The translations under genes were made by a program, and so were the position numbers. 64,000 nt of DNA from Bacillota bacterium (GTDB lineage Bacteria > Bacillota > Clostridia > Oscillospirales > Acutalibacteraceae): positions 55,437 to 119,436 of the forward strand of contig JAEZCC010000010.1 in NCBI GenBank assembly GCA_023412715.1, given 5' to 3'. This document shows, piece after piece, positions 16,555 through 25,546 of the stretch; position 1 is the stretch's first letter; the number at the start of each line of letters is the position of its first letter. The notes below the pieces were generated by a model. That model made no database searches and was not told the DNA's origin. It saw only the letters and a list, made by a program, of their open reading frames with translations.

Positions 16555-19043
16555 TGCGGCTGGCTGCCGTTCTGCCCCGGCTGTTCTTTTTCGTCCGACT
16601 TGCGCATGTTCATTTCAAGCCACTGCTGGTATGTAATGAGGACCTGCCTCGGCTTTGAGCCTTCCGGAGGGCCGACGATGCCCTTCTGCTCCATCTCGTC
16701 CATCAGGCGGCCGGCCCGGGCGTAGCCGAGACGCAGCCGTCTTTGCAGGTAGGAAGTGGAAACCTGTCCCTTATTTTCAATAGCGCATTTGATTGCGTCC
16801 GAAAGCATTGGGTCGGAGTCGTCATCCGCCTGGTCGGAAACGCCGTTCTTGTCTTCCACGGCGTTTTTCTCGATTTCTTCCGCGATGCTGTCGCTGTAAT
16901 CCGCCTCGCTGGATTTTTTGATGAACCCGACGACGGATTCGATCTCGCTGTCGCTGACGAAGCAGCCCTGAATTCGTTTGGGCTTCTGCGAGCCGACAGG
17001 CGAGAACAGCATGTCCCCGTGCCCCAGCAGCTTTTCCGCGCCGCCCATGTCGAGAATCGTGCGGGAGTCCACCTGCGAAGAGACGGCGAACGCGATGCGG
17101 CTGGGAATGTTGGCCTTGATGATGCCGGTGATGACGTCGACGGAGGGGCGCTGCGTGGCGATGACCAGGTGCATCCCGGCGGCGCGGGCCATCTGCGCGA
17201 GGCGGCAGATGGAGTCCTCCACCTCGTTCGGCGCCGCCATCATCAGGTCGGCAAGCTCGTCGATGATGATGACAATCTGCGGCATACGCTCCATCGGCTG
17301 CCCGTTCGGATCCTGGTAGTCCCGCGACGCCGCAAGCTCGTTATAGGCTCTCAGGTCCCGCACGCTGTTTTCCGCGAAGGTCTTGTACCGCTTCAGCATT
17401 TCAGCGACCGCCCAGCCGAGGGCGCCGGCCGCTTTGCGCGGGTCGGTGACGACCGGTACCAATAGCTGCGGAATGCCGTTGTAGATGCCGAGCTCCACCA
17501 CTTTCGGGTCGATCATCAGGAACCGCACCTCGCGCGGGGTGGATTTGTACAGCAGGCTCATGATCATGGAGTTGATGCAGACCGATTTGCCGGAGCCCGT
17601 GGCGCCCGCAATCAGCAGATGAGGCATTTTGCCGAGATCCGTCACTGCGACCTCGCCGGCGATGTCGCGCCCGAGCGCGACGGTCAGGCGGCTTTTCGCC
17701 GCGGAAAAGCTGTTGCTCTCCACAAGCTCTCTCATGCGGACGACGGTGTTCTTCTTGTTGGGGACCTCGATGCCGACCGCCGCCTTGCCGGGGATCGGCG
17801 CTTCGATGCGGATGCCGGCCGTGGCGAGGTTCATCGAAATATCGTCCGACAGGTTCGTGATTTTGCTGATCTTCACGCCCGCCGCCGGCTGCAGCTCGTA
17901 GCGCGTCACGGCGGGCCCGCGGCTGTAGCCGACAAACGAGGTCTGCACCCCGAAGCTGTTCAGCGTGTCCACAAGCATGCGGCCGTTCGTCTGGATTTCG
18001 CTGACAATGTCCATCTCGCTCTGGCCTTTTGTCGTTTCCAGCATCGAGACGGGGGGAAGGTGGTACTCGCCGTCGTCCGGCGCGGCGTCTTCGGCGGCCT
18101 GCGGTGCCCTGACCGCCGCGGCGGCAGGGACGCATTTTATTTCCGGCGGCAGGTCGGCCGACGGCGCGGACGGCTGCCGGACGGGCAGTGGGGCAGCCAC
18201 GGCGGCGGGCGGCTCCGCATTTGCGGCAACGGGGGCCCCGTTGCCGGCAGGCGCTATGGAAAAGACCTTTTTCAGGCGTTCGAGCTTTTCGTTCTTTTTA
18301 GGAGGCTCGGCTTTCGGAGAGGGAGAGCGGACCGGGTGAAGCGGCAGGCCGGAGTCGTCGAGCGGGATGTCGATCTGGGCCTCGCGCCGGTTGTTCCGGA
18401 TTCGGTGCTCGCGGGCCGTGCTGATGCCGGAGACGACCGCGTCTGCCGGCTTCTTTATGGTGCGGAAAAGCTGGAAGAGGCTCGTCCCGGTCAGGACCAT
18501 CACGGCGATAAAGAGCGCAAGGATCAGGAAAATCTTTGCGCCGAGCTGGCCGAACCCCGCGACGGCGGGGATGCCGACCAGCCCTCCGACCAGCCCCGCG
18601 CCGGAATGCTTTACTCCCTCGCCGTAGAGTTCGCGGAGCTTCTGGAGAAATAGACGGAGAGAAACGTCTGCAGGCGCAAGAAAAGCGTATACCGTCGCGC
18701 AGAAAAGGACGATGATGAGGACCATCAGCGCCATCTTCCCGGCGGTGCGCGCGGTATATTTTTCAAGCGTCAGCATCACGGATATGTAAAGCAGCAGGAT
18801 CGGCCAGAGGATCGCGCAGTTCCCGAACAGCCCGAGCAGGGCGTCGTGGCACCAGCGCCACAGGTTGTCCCCTTCAATCAGCACAAGGCAGCCGGTCAGA
18901 ATCGCCGCGGCAAACAGAATGACGGCGGCGATCTGCCCGCGCTGCTTTTCTTCCTGCAGGCTTCTGCCGGATCTTGCGGTGGGCTGCGAGCGGGAAGAGT
19001 CCGCCGCAGGGCGCCTGTTCTGCCTTTTCTGTCTCTTTGCCAA
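16551..19043 (-). CDS. ftsK: DNA translocase FtsK/SpoIIIE
   Basis: About 830 residues from a TTG at 19043 (MAKRQKRQNRRPAAD), 8 bases after GGGTGAT; the longer frame adds 51 unlikely residues. Order: basic tail, four membrane segments (about 35-195), a Pro/Ala-rich linker, then the RecA-like motor with Walker A 'AGATGSGKSVCIN' (about 479-491) and Walker B 'IVIIIDELADLMM', and a C-terminal winged-helix gamma domain that reads KOPS/SRS sequences. It pumps DNA across division or sporulation septa. The preceding tepA gene repeats the tepA-spoIIIE order known from Bacillus. Confidence 0.95.
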   Translation of the reverse strand: MAKRQKRQNRRPAADSSRSQPTARSGRSLQEEKQRGQIAAVILFAAAILTGCLVLIEGDNLWRWCHDALLGLFGNCAILWPILLLYISVMLTLEKYTARTAGKMALMVLIIVLFCATVYAFLAPADVSLRLFLQKLRELYGEGVKHSGAGLVGGLVGIPAVAGFGQLGAKIFLILALFIAVMVLTGTSLFQLFRTIKKPADAVVSGISTAREHRIRNNRREAQIDIPLDDSGLPLHPVRSPSPKAEPPKKNEKLERLKKVFSIAPAGNGAPVAANAEPPAAVAAPLPVRQPSAPSADLPPEIKCVPAAAAVRAPQAAEDAAPDDGEYHLPPVSMLETTKGQSEMDIVSEIQTNGRMLVDTLNSFGVQTSFVGYSRGPAVTRYELQPAAGVKISKITNLSDDISMNLATAGIRIEAPIPGKAAVGIEVPNKKNTVVRMRELVESNSFSAAKSRLTVALGRDIAGEVAVTDLGKMPHLLIAGATGSGKSVCINSMIMSLLYKSTPREVRFLMIDPKVVELGIYNGIPQLLVPVVTDPRKAAGALGWAVAEMLKRYKTFAENSVRDLRAYNELAASRDYQDPNGQPMERMPQIVIIIDELADLMMAAPNEVEDSICRLAQMARAAGMHLVIATQRPSVDVITGIIKANIPSRIAFAVSSQVDSRTILDMGGAEKLLGHGDMLFSPVGSQKPKRIQGCFVSDSEIESVVGFIKKSSEADYSDSIAEEIEKNAVEDKNGVSDQADDDSDPMLSDAIKCAIENKGQVSTSYLQRRLRLGYARAGRLMDEMEQKGIVGPPEGSKPRQVLITYQQWLEMNMRKSDEKEQPGQNGSQPQ

Positions 19044-19230
19044 AATCGTATCACCCAAACCTTTATTTTCTGGAAAGTCGGTTGGTCTGGAATTCCGTCC
19101 CTGCTGTTTCGGCGTGCGTACAGCGCCATTGTACCGAAGGAGGCTCCGGCCCCGAAACGAAACGCGTCGAAGCCCGCCGGAATCCGCAGACCGCATTTTA
19201 TGTATCGCGGCGATTTCGCCGCGTAATGGC

Positions 19231-19992
19231 TTAAGCCTTGTCAGCCAGCTTGAGATGCTGCCTTGCGTTGCTTTCTTTCTTGTGCTTCTGCTTTTTTTTT
19301 GCAGAGTCGATCATACCGTAAAGGCAGTCGAGCGCGTCGGAAAGGCTCCCGAGCGAATCAATCAGCCCTTCTTTGACTGCCTGCGGGCCGTCCAGCACGG
19401 TGCCGATGTCGAGAACAAGCTCGCCCGTGTTCATGGAAAGCTCTTCTAATCTGTCGGCGGAAATATGGGAATTTTGTGTGATGAACTTCGTGATGCGCTC
19501 CTGCATCCGCTCAAAATAGTCCAATGTCTGGGGAACGCCGAGCGTAAGGCCGTTTACCCTTACAGGGTGGATGGTCATGGTGGCGCTTGGCACGACGAAC
19601 GAATGCTTTGCCGCCACGGCCAGGGGAACGCCGATGGAGTGGCCTCCGCCCAGAACGATGGAAACGGTCGGCTTTTTCATGCCGGCTATCAGCTCCGCAA
19701 GGGCAAGCCCCGCTTCGACGTCGCCGCCGACCGTATTCAGAATGATGAGCAGGCCGTCGATGTCGGGCGATTCCTCGATGGCGACCAGCTGCGGGATCAC
19801 GTGTTCATATTTGGTCGTTTTATTCTGTGAAGGCAGAATGGTGTGGCCCTCGATCTGACCGATGATGGTAAGGCAATGGATCACGTGCTTCCCGTCGCCC
19901 GTAATGATGGAACCGGTGTCCACAATTCTCTGCTCGGTCGGCTGTGTTTCTTTTTCCGCGGTTCTTTCTTCGCTTTCCGTTTCGTTTTTCAT
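19231..19992 (-). CDS. tepA: ClpP-fold protease, TepA (translocation-enhancing protein) type
   Basis: About 253 residues from the ATG at 19992 behind GGAGGTG; the longer frame from 20043 lacks a ribosome site. The N-terminal 35 residues are acidic. The ClpP/crotonase-fold core follows, with the nucleophile block 'VLGGGHSIGVPLAV' and the 'MTIHPVRVNG' block. Family members are cytoplasmic serine peptidases linked in Bacillus to protein export and spore formation. The gene is upstream of ftsK/spoIIIE with 187 bases between and has its own promoter. Confidence 0.9.
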   Translation of the reverse strand: MKNETESEERTAEKETQPTEQRIVDTGSIITGDGKHVIHCLTIIGQIEGHTILPSQNKTTKYEHVIPQLVAIEESPDIDGLLIILNTVGGDVEAGLALAELIAGMKKPTVSIVLGGGHSIGVPLAVAAKHSFVVPSATMTIHPVRVNGLTLGVPQTLDYFERMQERITKFITQNSHISADRLEELSMNTGELVLDIGTVLDGPQAVKEGLIDSLGSLSDALDCLYGMIDSAKKKQKHKKESNARQHLKLADKA

Positions 19993-20098
19993 AGCGCGTA
20001 CACCTCCGTACGGCTTTATTCTGCCAAAGAAGGGCATGAACATACGCGGAAAAGGCGCATCCCGCGGGAAACTGGGAAATTATCGTAACATACCAATT

Positions 20099-20127
20099 AT
20101 TATATCATCTGTTGTTTTGTTCATCAA
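20099..20127 (-). promoter_or_regulatory. Sigma-A-type promoter of tepA
   Basis: TTGATG (20127-20122), a 17-base spacer and TATAAT (20104-20099) on the minus strand. The leader to the ATG at 19992 is about 100 bases, with no obvious fold. Confidence 0.7.
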
Positions 20128-20175
20128 GAAAATCGGGGGAAATACAAAAATAATTCCTTGCGGTAAGTTAACGGA

Positions 20176-20204
20176 TTGACAATGTGCGAATTTTATTAGA
20201 TAAT
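20176..20204 (+). promoter_or_regulatory. Sigma-A-type promoter of the aconitase operon
   Basis: TTGACA (20176-20181), a 17-base spacer and GATAAT (20199-20204), followed by a leader of about 118 bases before the ATG at 20329. Confidence 0.75.
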
Positions 20205-20271
20205 ACACCTGTATTCCTGCATACAGTAAACGCTGTTTTTGCATAAAGCTTCTGTGAAAATTTCTTGCGGC

Positions 20272-20295
20272 CCGGCAGAGAGCCGGTGCTTTTTT
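20272..20295 (+). terminator. Terminator-like hairpin in the aconitase leader
   Basis: CCGGC (20272-20276), loop AGAGA, GCCGG (20282-20286), then TGC and six T residues. It lies between the promoter and the aconitase start, so it could act as an attenuator. The stem is only 5 base pairs. Confidence 0.45.
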
Positions 20296-20328
20296 CAAAC
20301 AACTTCGGCATTACGGGAGAGATTCAGC

Positions 20329-22272
20329 ATGGGTTACACGTTGGCGCAGAAAATCATAAAGAACCACCTTGTAAGCGGAAAAATGGAGATTGGGACGGAG
20401 ATCGGCCTGAAAATAGACCAGACCCTGACGCAGGACGCGACCGGCACGATGGCCTATATCGAATTTGAAGCCATGGGAATTCCGCGGGTAAAGACGGAGC
20501 GCTCCGTCGCTTATGTCGACCACAATACGCTTCAGAACGGTTTTGAAAATGCGGACGACCATAAATTCATCCAGTCCGTGGCAAAGAAGCGCGGCATTTA
20601 TTTTTCACGCCCCGGCAACGGAATCTGCCATCAGGTGCATCTGGAACGGTTCGGTATTCCGGGAAAGACGCTGATCGGTTCCGACAGCCATACTCCGACG
20701 GGCGGCGGAATCGGGATGCTCGCCATGGGGGCCGGCGGCTTGGACGTCGCTGTCGCCATGGGCGGCGGCCCTTATTATATCACGATGCCGAAAATTCTGA
20801 AAATCGAGCTTTCCGGCAAGCTGCCGCATTGGGTAAGCGCCAAGGACGTGATCCTGGAGGCCCTTCGCCTGCTTACCGTCAAGGGCGGCGTCGGGAAAAT
20901 CATCGAATACGCCGGGGAAGGGGTCGGCAGCCTTTCCGTGCCGGAACGGGCCACCATCACCAATATGGGCGCGGAGCTTGGCGCGACGACCTCCCTTTTC
21001 CCTTCCGACGGGGTCACGAGGGAATTCCTCGCGGCACAGGGAAGGGAAAAGGACTGGACGGAGCTTCTGCCGGACGCCGACGCGAAGTACGACGAGACCG
21101 TCCGCCTCGACCTCGCTTCGCTGCAACCGATGGCGGCCTGCCCGCACAGCCCGGACGCCGTAAAATCCGTCGAGGCAATCGGCCCTGTCAAAATCGACCA
21201 GGTCTGCATCGGTTCCTGCACGAACTCCTCTTACCGGGACCTGATGCGCGTCGCGTCGATCCTGAAAGGCAGAACCGTTTCCCCCGAGGTGAGCCTCACC
21301 ATTTCTCCCGGCTCCAGGCAGGTTTACCATATGCTTGCGCGCAACGGCGCTCTGGCCGACCTGATCGGTGCGGGGGCGAGAATCTTGGAGTGTGCCTGCG
21401 GCCCGTGCATCGGCATGGGGCAGTCGCCGAACTCCGGCGGGATTTCGCTGCGGACCTTCAACCGGAACTTTCTGGGGCGCTCCGGAACGGCCGACGCCCA
21501 GGTTTACCTCGTCAGCCCCGAGACGGCGGCCGCTTCCGCGATTGCCGGCGTTCTGACGGATCCCCGCACGCTCGGCGCGGAAAAAGCGATCGCCGTGCCG
21601 AAGCGTTTCGACATTGACGACAATATGATCCTTCCGCCCGCTTCGCCGGAAGAAGCCGAAAAGGTAGAAATCATCCGCGGGCCGAATATCAAGGAGTTTC
21701 CGGCGACTTCGCCGCTGCCGGAAAGCATCTCGGCCAAGGCGATGCTCAAGGTCGGCGACAACATCACGACCGACCACATCATGCCGGCGGGCGCAAAAAT
21801 TCTGCCGTACCGTTCCAACATTCCTTACATGTCGCAGTTCTGCTTTGCGGTCTGCGACAGGGCGTTCCCCGAACGCTGCAAAAAATACGGCGCCGGCGTC
21901 ATCCTGGGCGGCTCCAATTACGGGCAGGGCTCTTCCCGCGAGCACGCAGCGCTGGTTCCGCTGTATCTTGGCATCAAGGCGGTCGTGGCAAAGAGCTTTG
22001 CGCGCATCCACTGCGCGAATCTGGCCAACGCGGGTATCCTTCCGCTGGTTTTCAAGGAGGAGTCCGACTACGACCGGATAGACCAGATGGACGACCTGGA
22101 ACTGCCGGACATCCGCAGCGCTATCGAAAACCATAGCCCGATTGTCGTGCGCGACCTGACAAAAGGGATTGAATTTGAGGTCGAAGCCGCGCTGAGCGAC
22201 CGGCAGCGCTTGATGGTGCTGGCCGGCGGGCTGCTGGACTATACGGGGCAGCAGAGCGAAAAGGGGATGTAA
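20329..22272 (+). CDS. acnA: Aconitate hydratase
   Basis: About 647 residues from the ATG at 20329 (MGYTLAQKIIKNHLVSGKME). The length and order match the single-polypeptide clostridial aconitases, with a swivel domain at the C-terminus. The 4Fe-4S ligands are visible in 'CIGSCTNSSYRD' and 'CACGPCIGMG'; substrate loops include 'GSDSHTPTGGGIGM' and 'GGSNYGQGSSREHAA'. It isomerises citrate to isocitrate in the cytoplasm. Isocitrate dehydrogenase is two genes downstream, so the pair feeds 2-oxoglutarate for glutamate synthesis. Citrate synthase is not in the window. Confidence 0.95.
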   Translation: MGYTLAQKIIKNHLVSGKMEIGTEIGLKIDQTLTQDATGTMAYIEFEAMGIPRVKTERSVAYVDHNTLQNGFENADDHKFIQSVAKKRGIYFSRPGNGICHQVHLERFGIPGKTLIGSDSHTPTGGGIGMLAMGAGGLDVAVAMGGGPYYITMPKILKIELSGKLPHWVSAKDVILEALRLLTVKGGVGKIIEYAGEGVGSLSVPERATITNMGAELGATTSLFPSDGVTREFLAAQGREKDWTELLPDADAKYDETVRLDLASLQPMAACPHSPDAVKSVEAIGPVKIDQVCIGSCTNSSYRDLMRVASILKGRTVSPEVSLTISPGSRQVYHMLARNGALADLIGAGARILECACGPCIGMGQSPNSGGISLRTFNRNFLGRSGTADAQVYLVSPETAAASAIAGVLTDPRTLGAEKAIAVPKRFDIDDNMILPPASPEEAEKVEIIRGPNIKEFPATSPLPESISAKAMLKVGDNITTDHIMPAGAKILPYRSNIPYMSQFCFAVCDRAFPERCKKYGAGVILGGSNYGQGSSREHAALVPLYLGIKAVVAKSFARIHCANLANAGILPLVFKEESDYDRIDQMDDLELPDIRSAIENHSPIVVRDLTKGIEFEVEAALSDRQRLMVLAGGLLDYTGQQSEKGM

Positions 22273-22273
22273 A

Positions 22274-23014
22274 GTGGAGCCAGCCGTACGCAGGGGCCTG
22301 ACCGGGAACCAGATTAAATGGATTGCAATCGTCTGCATGCTGATCGACCATCTTGCGTGGGCGTTCGTGTCGTTCGATTCAGCGGGCGGGCAGTTCATGC
22401 ATGTTCTGGGAAGGATCACGGCACCGGTCATGTGCTTCTTCATCGCGGAGGGGTATGCCCATACGCGCAGCGTGCCGCGTTATGCATTTCGGCTGGGCCT
22501 GTTTGCCGTACTTTCGCAGTTCCCGTTCACGCTTTTCGAGTCCGGAAAAGTCCAGTTTGTCGACTGGAGCGCGGGGAACGAGACGCTCAGCGTGCTCTAT
22601 ACGCTCTTTCTGAGCCTTCTGGCGGTCTGGGCGTGGGATGCGGTGAAGAACCGGCTGCTCCGCGGGGTGATTGTCGCAGGCCTTTGCCTGCTCGCCCTGC
22701 CGGGCGACTGGATGTTTTTCGATATCATGTTCGCCCTGATTTTCTGGATTCATCGCGGCGATTTCAAAAAGCAGGCGCTCTGGTTCACGTTTGCCGCCGT
22801 CCTTGAAGAGATTTTATGCTTGTTTTTCTCGGCTGCGGCGGGGTCGCCCGCTTATTCCCAGCTTTTTCAGCTCGGCATGCTTCTGTGCCTGCCGCTTCTG
22901 GCGCGGTATAACGGCGCGCGGGGCGGCGGCCGGTACGCCAAATGGGCGTTCTATATTTTTTACCCGGCGCATCTTCTGATTCTTGGGCTGATTGTTATGT
23001 GGATTTCAATTTAG
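22274..23014 (+). CDS. TraX family membrane protein
   Basis: 246 residues from a GTG at 22274 with AAGGGG eight bases upstream, immediately after aconitase. About seven hydrophobic segments are seen. The N-terminal block 'LTGNQIKWIAIVCMLIDHLA' and 'ITAPVMCFFIAEGYAHT' match the TraX/acyltransferase-3-like family; F-plasmid TraX acetylates pilin, but chromosomal relatives have no assigned substrate. Its insertion between two citrate-cycle genes is odd and may reflect operon assembly rather than shared function. Confidence 0.88.
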   Translation: MEPAVRRGLTGNQIKWIAIVCMLIDHLAWAFVSFDSAGGQFMHVLGRITAPVMCFFIAEGYAHTRSVPRYAFRLGLFAVLSQFPFTLFESGKVQFVDWSAGNETLSVLYTLFLSLLAVWAWDAVKNRLLRGVIVAGLCLLALPGDWMFFDIMFALIFWIHRGDFKKQALWFTFAAVLEEILCLFFSAAAGSPAYSQLFQLGMLLCLPLLARYNGARGGGRYAKWAFYIFYPAHLLILGLIVMWISI

Positions 23015-23025
23015 GAGGTTTACTC

Positions 23026-24237
23026 ATGGCGGATAAAATCAGGATGGACACCCCGCTGGTCGAGATGGACGGGGATGAAATGACGCGCGTTATCTGGAAG
23101 AAAATCAAAGAGATTCTTCTGGAACCGTATATAGACCTGAAAACGGAATATTATGATCTGGGGCTGAAACACCGCGACGAAACGGACGACCGTGTAACGG
23201 CGGAAGCCGCGGAAGCAACGAAACAATATGGAGTCGCGGTCAAATGCGCGACCATTACGCCGAATGCCGACCGCGTCAGGGAATATAACCTCAAACAGAT
23301 GTGGAAATCACCGAACGGGACCATCCGGGCCATCCTTGACGGGACGGTGTTCCGCACGCCGATTCTCGTGAAGGGCATCACGCCGCTGATTCCGGGCTGG
23401 AAAAAGCCGATTACCATCGCGCGCCATGCCTACGGCGACGTATACCGCGGCGTGGAGACGGCGGTCCCCGCAGGGGCGAAGGCGGAGCTGCTCGTCACCA
23501 GGGCGGACGGAAGCGAGGAGCGGACGCTCATCCACCAATTCGCGACGCCCGGCATCATTCAGGGGCAGCATAATGTGGATGCAAGCATCGCAAATTTCGC
23601 GAAATCCTGCTTTCAGTATGCGCTCGAAGAAAAGAAGGATCTCTGGTTCTCGACCAAAGACACCATCTCGAAAAAATATGACCACCGTTTCAAGGATATT
23701 TTTGCGGAGATGTTCGAGTCCCGTTACAAAAAGAAATTCGCAGACGCCGGCATCACCTATTTTTACACGCTGATCGACGACGCCGTGGCCCGTGTGGTCC
23801 GCTCCGAAGGGGGCTTCATCTGGGCATGCAAGAACTATGACGGCGACGTCATGAGCGACATGGTCGCGACCGCTTTCGGCAGCCTGGCCATGATGACCAG
23901 CGTGCTGGTTTCGCCGGAAGGCGTGTACGAATACGAAGCGGCGCACGGCACCGTGCAGCGCCATTACTATAAATATCTGAAGGGTGAAAAAACGTCGACC
24001 AATTCCATGGCGACGCTGTTCGCCTGGACGGGCGCCTTAAAAAAGCGCGGGGAGCTGGACGGAACGCCGGAGCTGTGCCGCTTTGCGGAACAGCTTGAGG
24101 CCGCCGCCGTTCAGACAATCGAAAACGGCGTTATGACCGGCGACCTCGCGGCCATCTCCACGCTGCCGGACAAGACGGCGGTGGATACCGAAACTTTTTT
24201 ACATTGTGTGGATAAAAGACTGAAACAATTGCTTTAA
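23026..24237 (+). CDS. icd: NADP-dependent isocitrate dehydrogenase
   Basis: 403 residues from the ATG at 23026 behind AGGAGG; the longer frame reaches into traX. It belongs to the homodimeric eukaryote-like class, as shown by 'PLVEMDGDEMTRVIWKKIK' at the start, 'CATITPNADRV', 'KSPNGTIRAILDGTVFR', 'YDGDVMSDMVATAFGSLAM' and 'EAAHGTVQRHY'. It oxidatively decarboxylates isocitrate to 2-oxoglutarate with NADP+. With aconitase it forms the oxidative branch used by many anaerobes for glutamate precursor and NADPH. Confidence 0.96.
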   Translation: MADKIRMDTPLVEMDGDEMTRVIWKKIKEILLEPYIDLKTEYYDLGLKHRDETDDRVTAEAAEATKQYGVAVKCATITPNADRVREYNLKQMWKSPNGTIRAILDGTVFRTPILVKGITPLIPGWKKPITIARHAYGDVYRGVETAVPAGAKAELLVTRADGSEERTLIHQFATPGIIQGQHNVDASIANFAKSCFQYALEEKKDLWFSTKDTISKKYDHRFKDIFAEMFESRYKKKFADAGITYFYTLIDDAVARVVRSEGGFIWACKNYDGDVMSDMVATAFGSLAMMTSVLVSPEGVYEYEAAHGTVQRHYYKYLKGEKTSTNSMATLFAWTGALKKRGELDGTPELCRFAEQLEAAAVQTIENGVMTGDLAAISTLPDKTAVDTETFLHCVDKRLKQLL

Positions 24238-24279
24238 TTTTATCAAACGGCAAATTTCAGTCGGGAGGAAACCGTTATT

Positions 24280-24930
24280 ATGCAAAAACGAGAAAACATA
24301 TCCATGTCGGTCATCAGAAGACTGCCCCGCTACTATCGCTTTCTGTACCATCTGAAGGCGAGCGGGGTCACCCGGATCTCCTCGACGGAGCTGTCGGAAA
24401 AGCTTGGGCTGACGGCTTCGCAGATCCGGCAGGATCTCAACTGCTTCGGCGGCTTCGGGCAGCAGGGGTACGGCTATATCGTCGCGCAGCTCTGCGACGA
24501 AATCGGGAAGATCATCGGCCTTTCGAACGGCTACAAGACGATCCTTCTGGGCGCCGGAAACCTCGGGCAGGCTATTGCGAACCACATGTCCTTTGTTTCG
24601 GAAGGGTTCGAGCTGATCGGCATTTTTGACAGTTCCCCGGCCAAAATCGGCAATTCCCTCGCCGGGCTGCAGGTGCGGGATGCGGCGGAGCTTGACGCTT
24701 TCTGCAAAAAAGAGCAGCCCGTCATGGCTACGTTCTGCGTTCCGCGCGGCGCCGCGGAAAAGCTCGCGAAACAGCTGTATGATCTTGGAGTGCGCAATTT
24801 CTGGAATTTCAGCCATTATGACCTTGCGCTGAAATACCCGGATGCTCTGGTAGAAAACGTCCATCTGAACGACAGCCTTATGACGCTGTGCTATAAGATC
24901 TCCAATGCCGGCACCGGCGTCAGGCGGTAA
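24280..24930 (+). CDS. rex: Redox-sensing transcriptional repressor Rex
   Basis: 216 residues. An N-terminal winged helix ('IRRLPRYYRFLYHLKASG', 'SSTELSEKLGLTASQIRQDL') is followed by the 'FGGFGQQGYGY' hinge and a Rossmann NAD(H) domain with 'ILLGAGNLGQAIANH' near 86-100, then the C-terminal swapped helix ('VHLNDSLMTLCYKIS'). Rex releases DNA when NADH/NAD+ rises and typically represses fermentation genes in Clostridia. It sits 42 bases after icd, so it may share the acn transcript. A matching operator is at 39253-39270 in the butyrate operon promoter. Confidence 0.96.
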   Translation: MQKRENISMSVIRRLPRYYRFLYHLKASGVTRISSTELSEKLGLTASQIRQDLNCFGGFGQQGYGYIVAQLCDEIGKIIGLSNGYKTILLGAGNLGQAIANHMSFVSEGFELIGIFDSSPAKIGNSLAGLQVRDAAELDAFCKKEQPVMATFCVPRGAAEKLAKQLYDLGVRNFWNFSHYDLALKYPDALVENVHLNDSLMTLCYKISNAGTGVRR

Positions 24931-24971
24931 AGACGGTAAACCTTTCTTTCATGATTTTCAGGAGGTGTGTT

Positions 24972-25526
24972 ATGAACTGGGTATTGTGGATTATCCTCGC
25001 GGTTGTTGTGCTGCTGATCCTCTGGGTCGTGGCCGCTTACAACAAGCTGATTTCCCTTTCGGTGAGGGTCGACAACGGGTGGGCGCAGATCGACGTCCAG
25101 CTGAAAAAGAGGTTCGACCTGATTCCGAACCTTGTGGAAACGGTAAGAGGCTATGCCGCGCATGAAAAAAGCACGTTCGAAGAAGTCACAAAATGGCGCA
25201 GCGCGGCCATGAATTCCAAAACGCCGGAAGAAGCCATGGAAAACAACAACAAGCTGTCGCGCGCCATTGTCAACCTGTTCGCCACGGCGGAGCAGTACCC
25301 GGATCTGAAGGCGAACCAGAACTTTCTCGACCTGCAGAGCCAGCTGAAGGACATCGAGAGCAAAATCGCCTTTTCCCGCCAGTTTTATAACGATACGGCG
25401 ATGAAATTCAACGAATACGTCATGCATTTCCCCTCCAATCTTATTGCGTCCGCTTTTCACTTCGGCCTGAAAAAATATTTTGAGGTTGCGGAAACCGACC
25501 GTGCCGTCCCGCAGGTCAAATTCTGA
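24972..25526 (+). CDS. LemA family protein
   Basis: 184 residues from the ATG at 24972 behind AGGAGGTG. It has one N-terminal membrane helix (about 2-22) and a long helical extracytoplasmic domain with the signature 'NKLISLSVRVDNGWAQIDVQLKKR' split around its DNGW core and 'FDLIPNLVETVRGYA'. LemA proteins are helical-bundle envelope proteins of unknown biochemical role. They are very often next to DUF2207 genes, as here (20 bases), suggesting a joint envelope function. Confidence 0.95.
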   Translation: MNWVLWIILAVVVLLILWVVAAYNKLISLSVRVDNGWAQIDVQLKKRFDLIPNLVETVRGYAAHEKSTFEEVTKWRSAAMNSKTPEEAMENNNKLSRAIVNLFATAEQYPDLKANQNFLDLQSQLKDIESKIAFSRQFYNDTAMKFNEYVMHFPSNLIASAFHFGLKKYFEVAETDRAVPQVKF

Positions 25527-25546
25527 GCTTTATAAGGAGAATTGCG

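Noticed and set aside
20605..22443. 612-residue minus-strand frame opposite aconitase
   Set aside because: It is a shadow of the aconitase reading frame; composition is typical of antisense high-GC frames.
22990..23014. Rex-like sequence TTGTTATGTGG... before icd
   Set aside because: Its second half departs strongly from TTAACAA and it lies inside coding sequence with no promoter.
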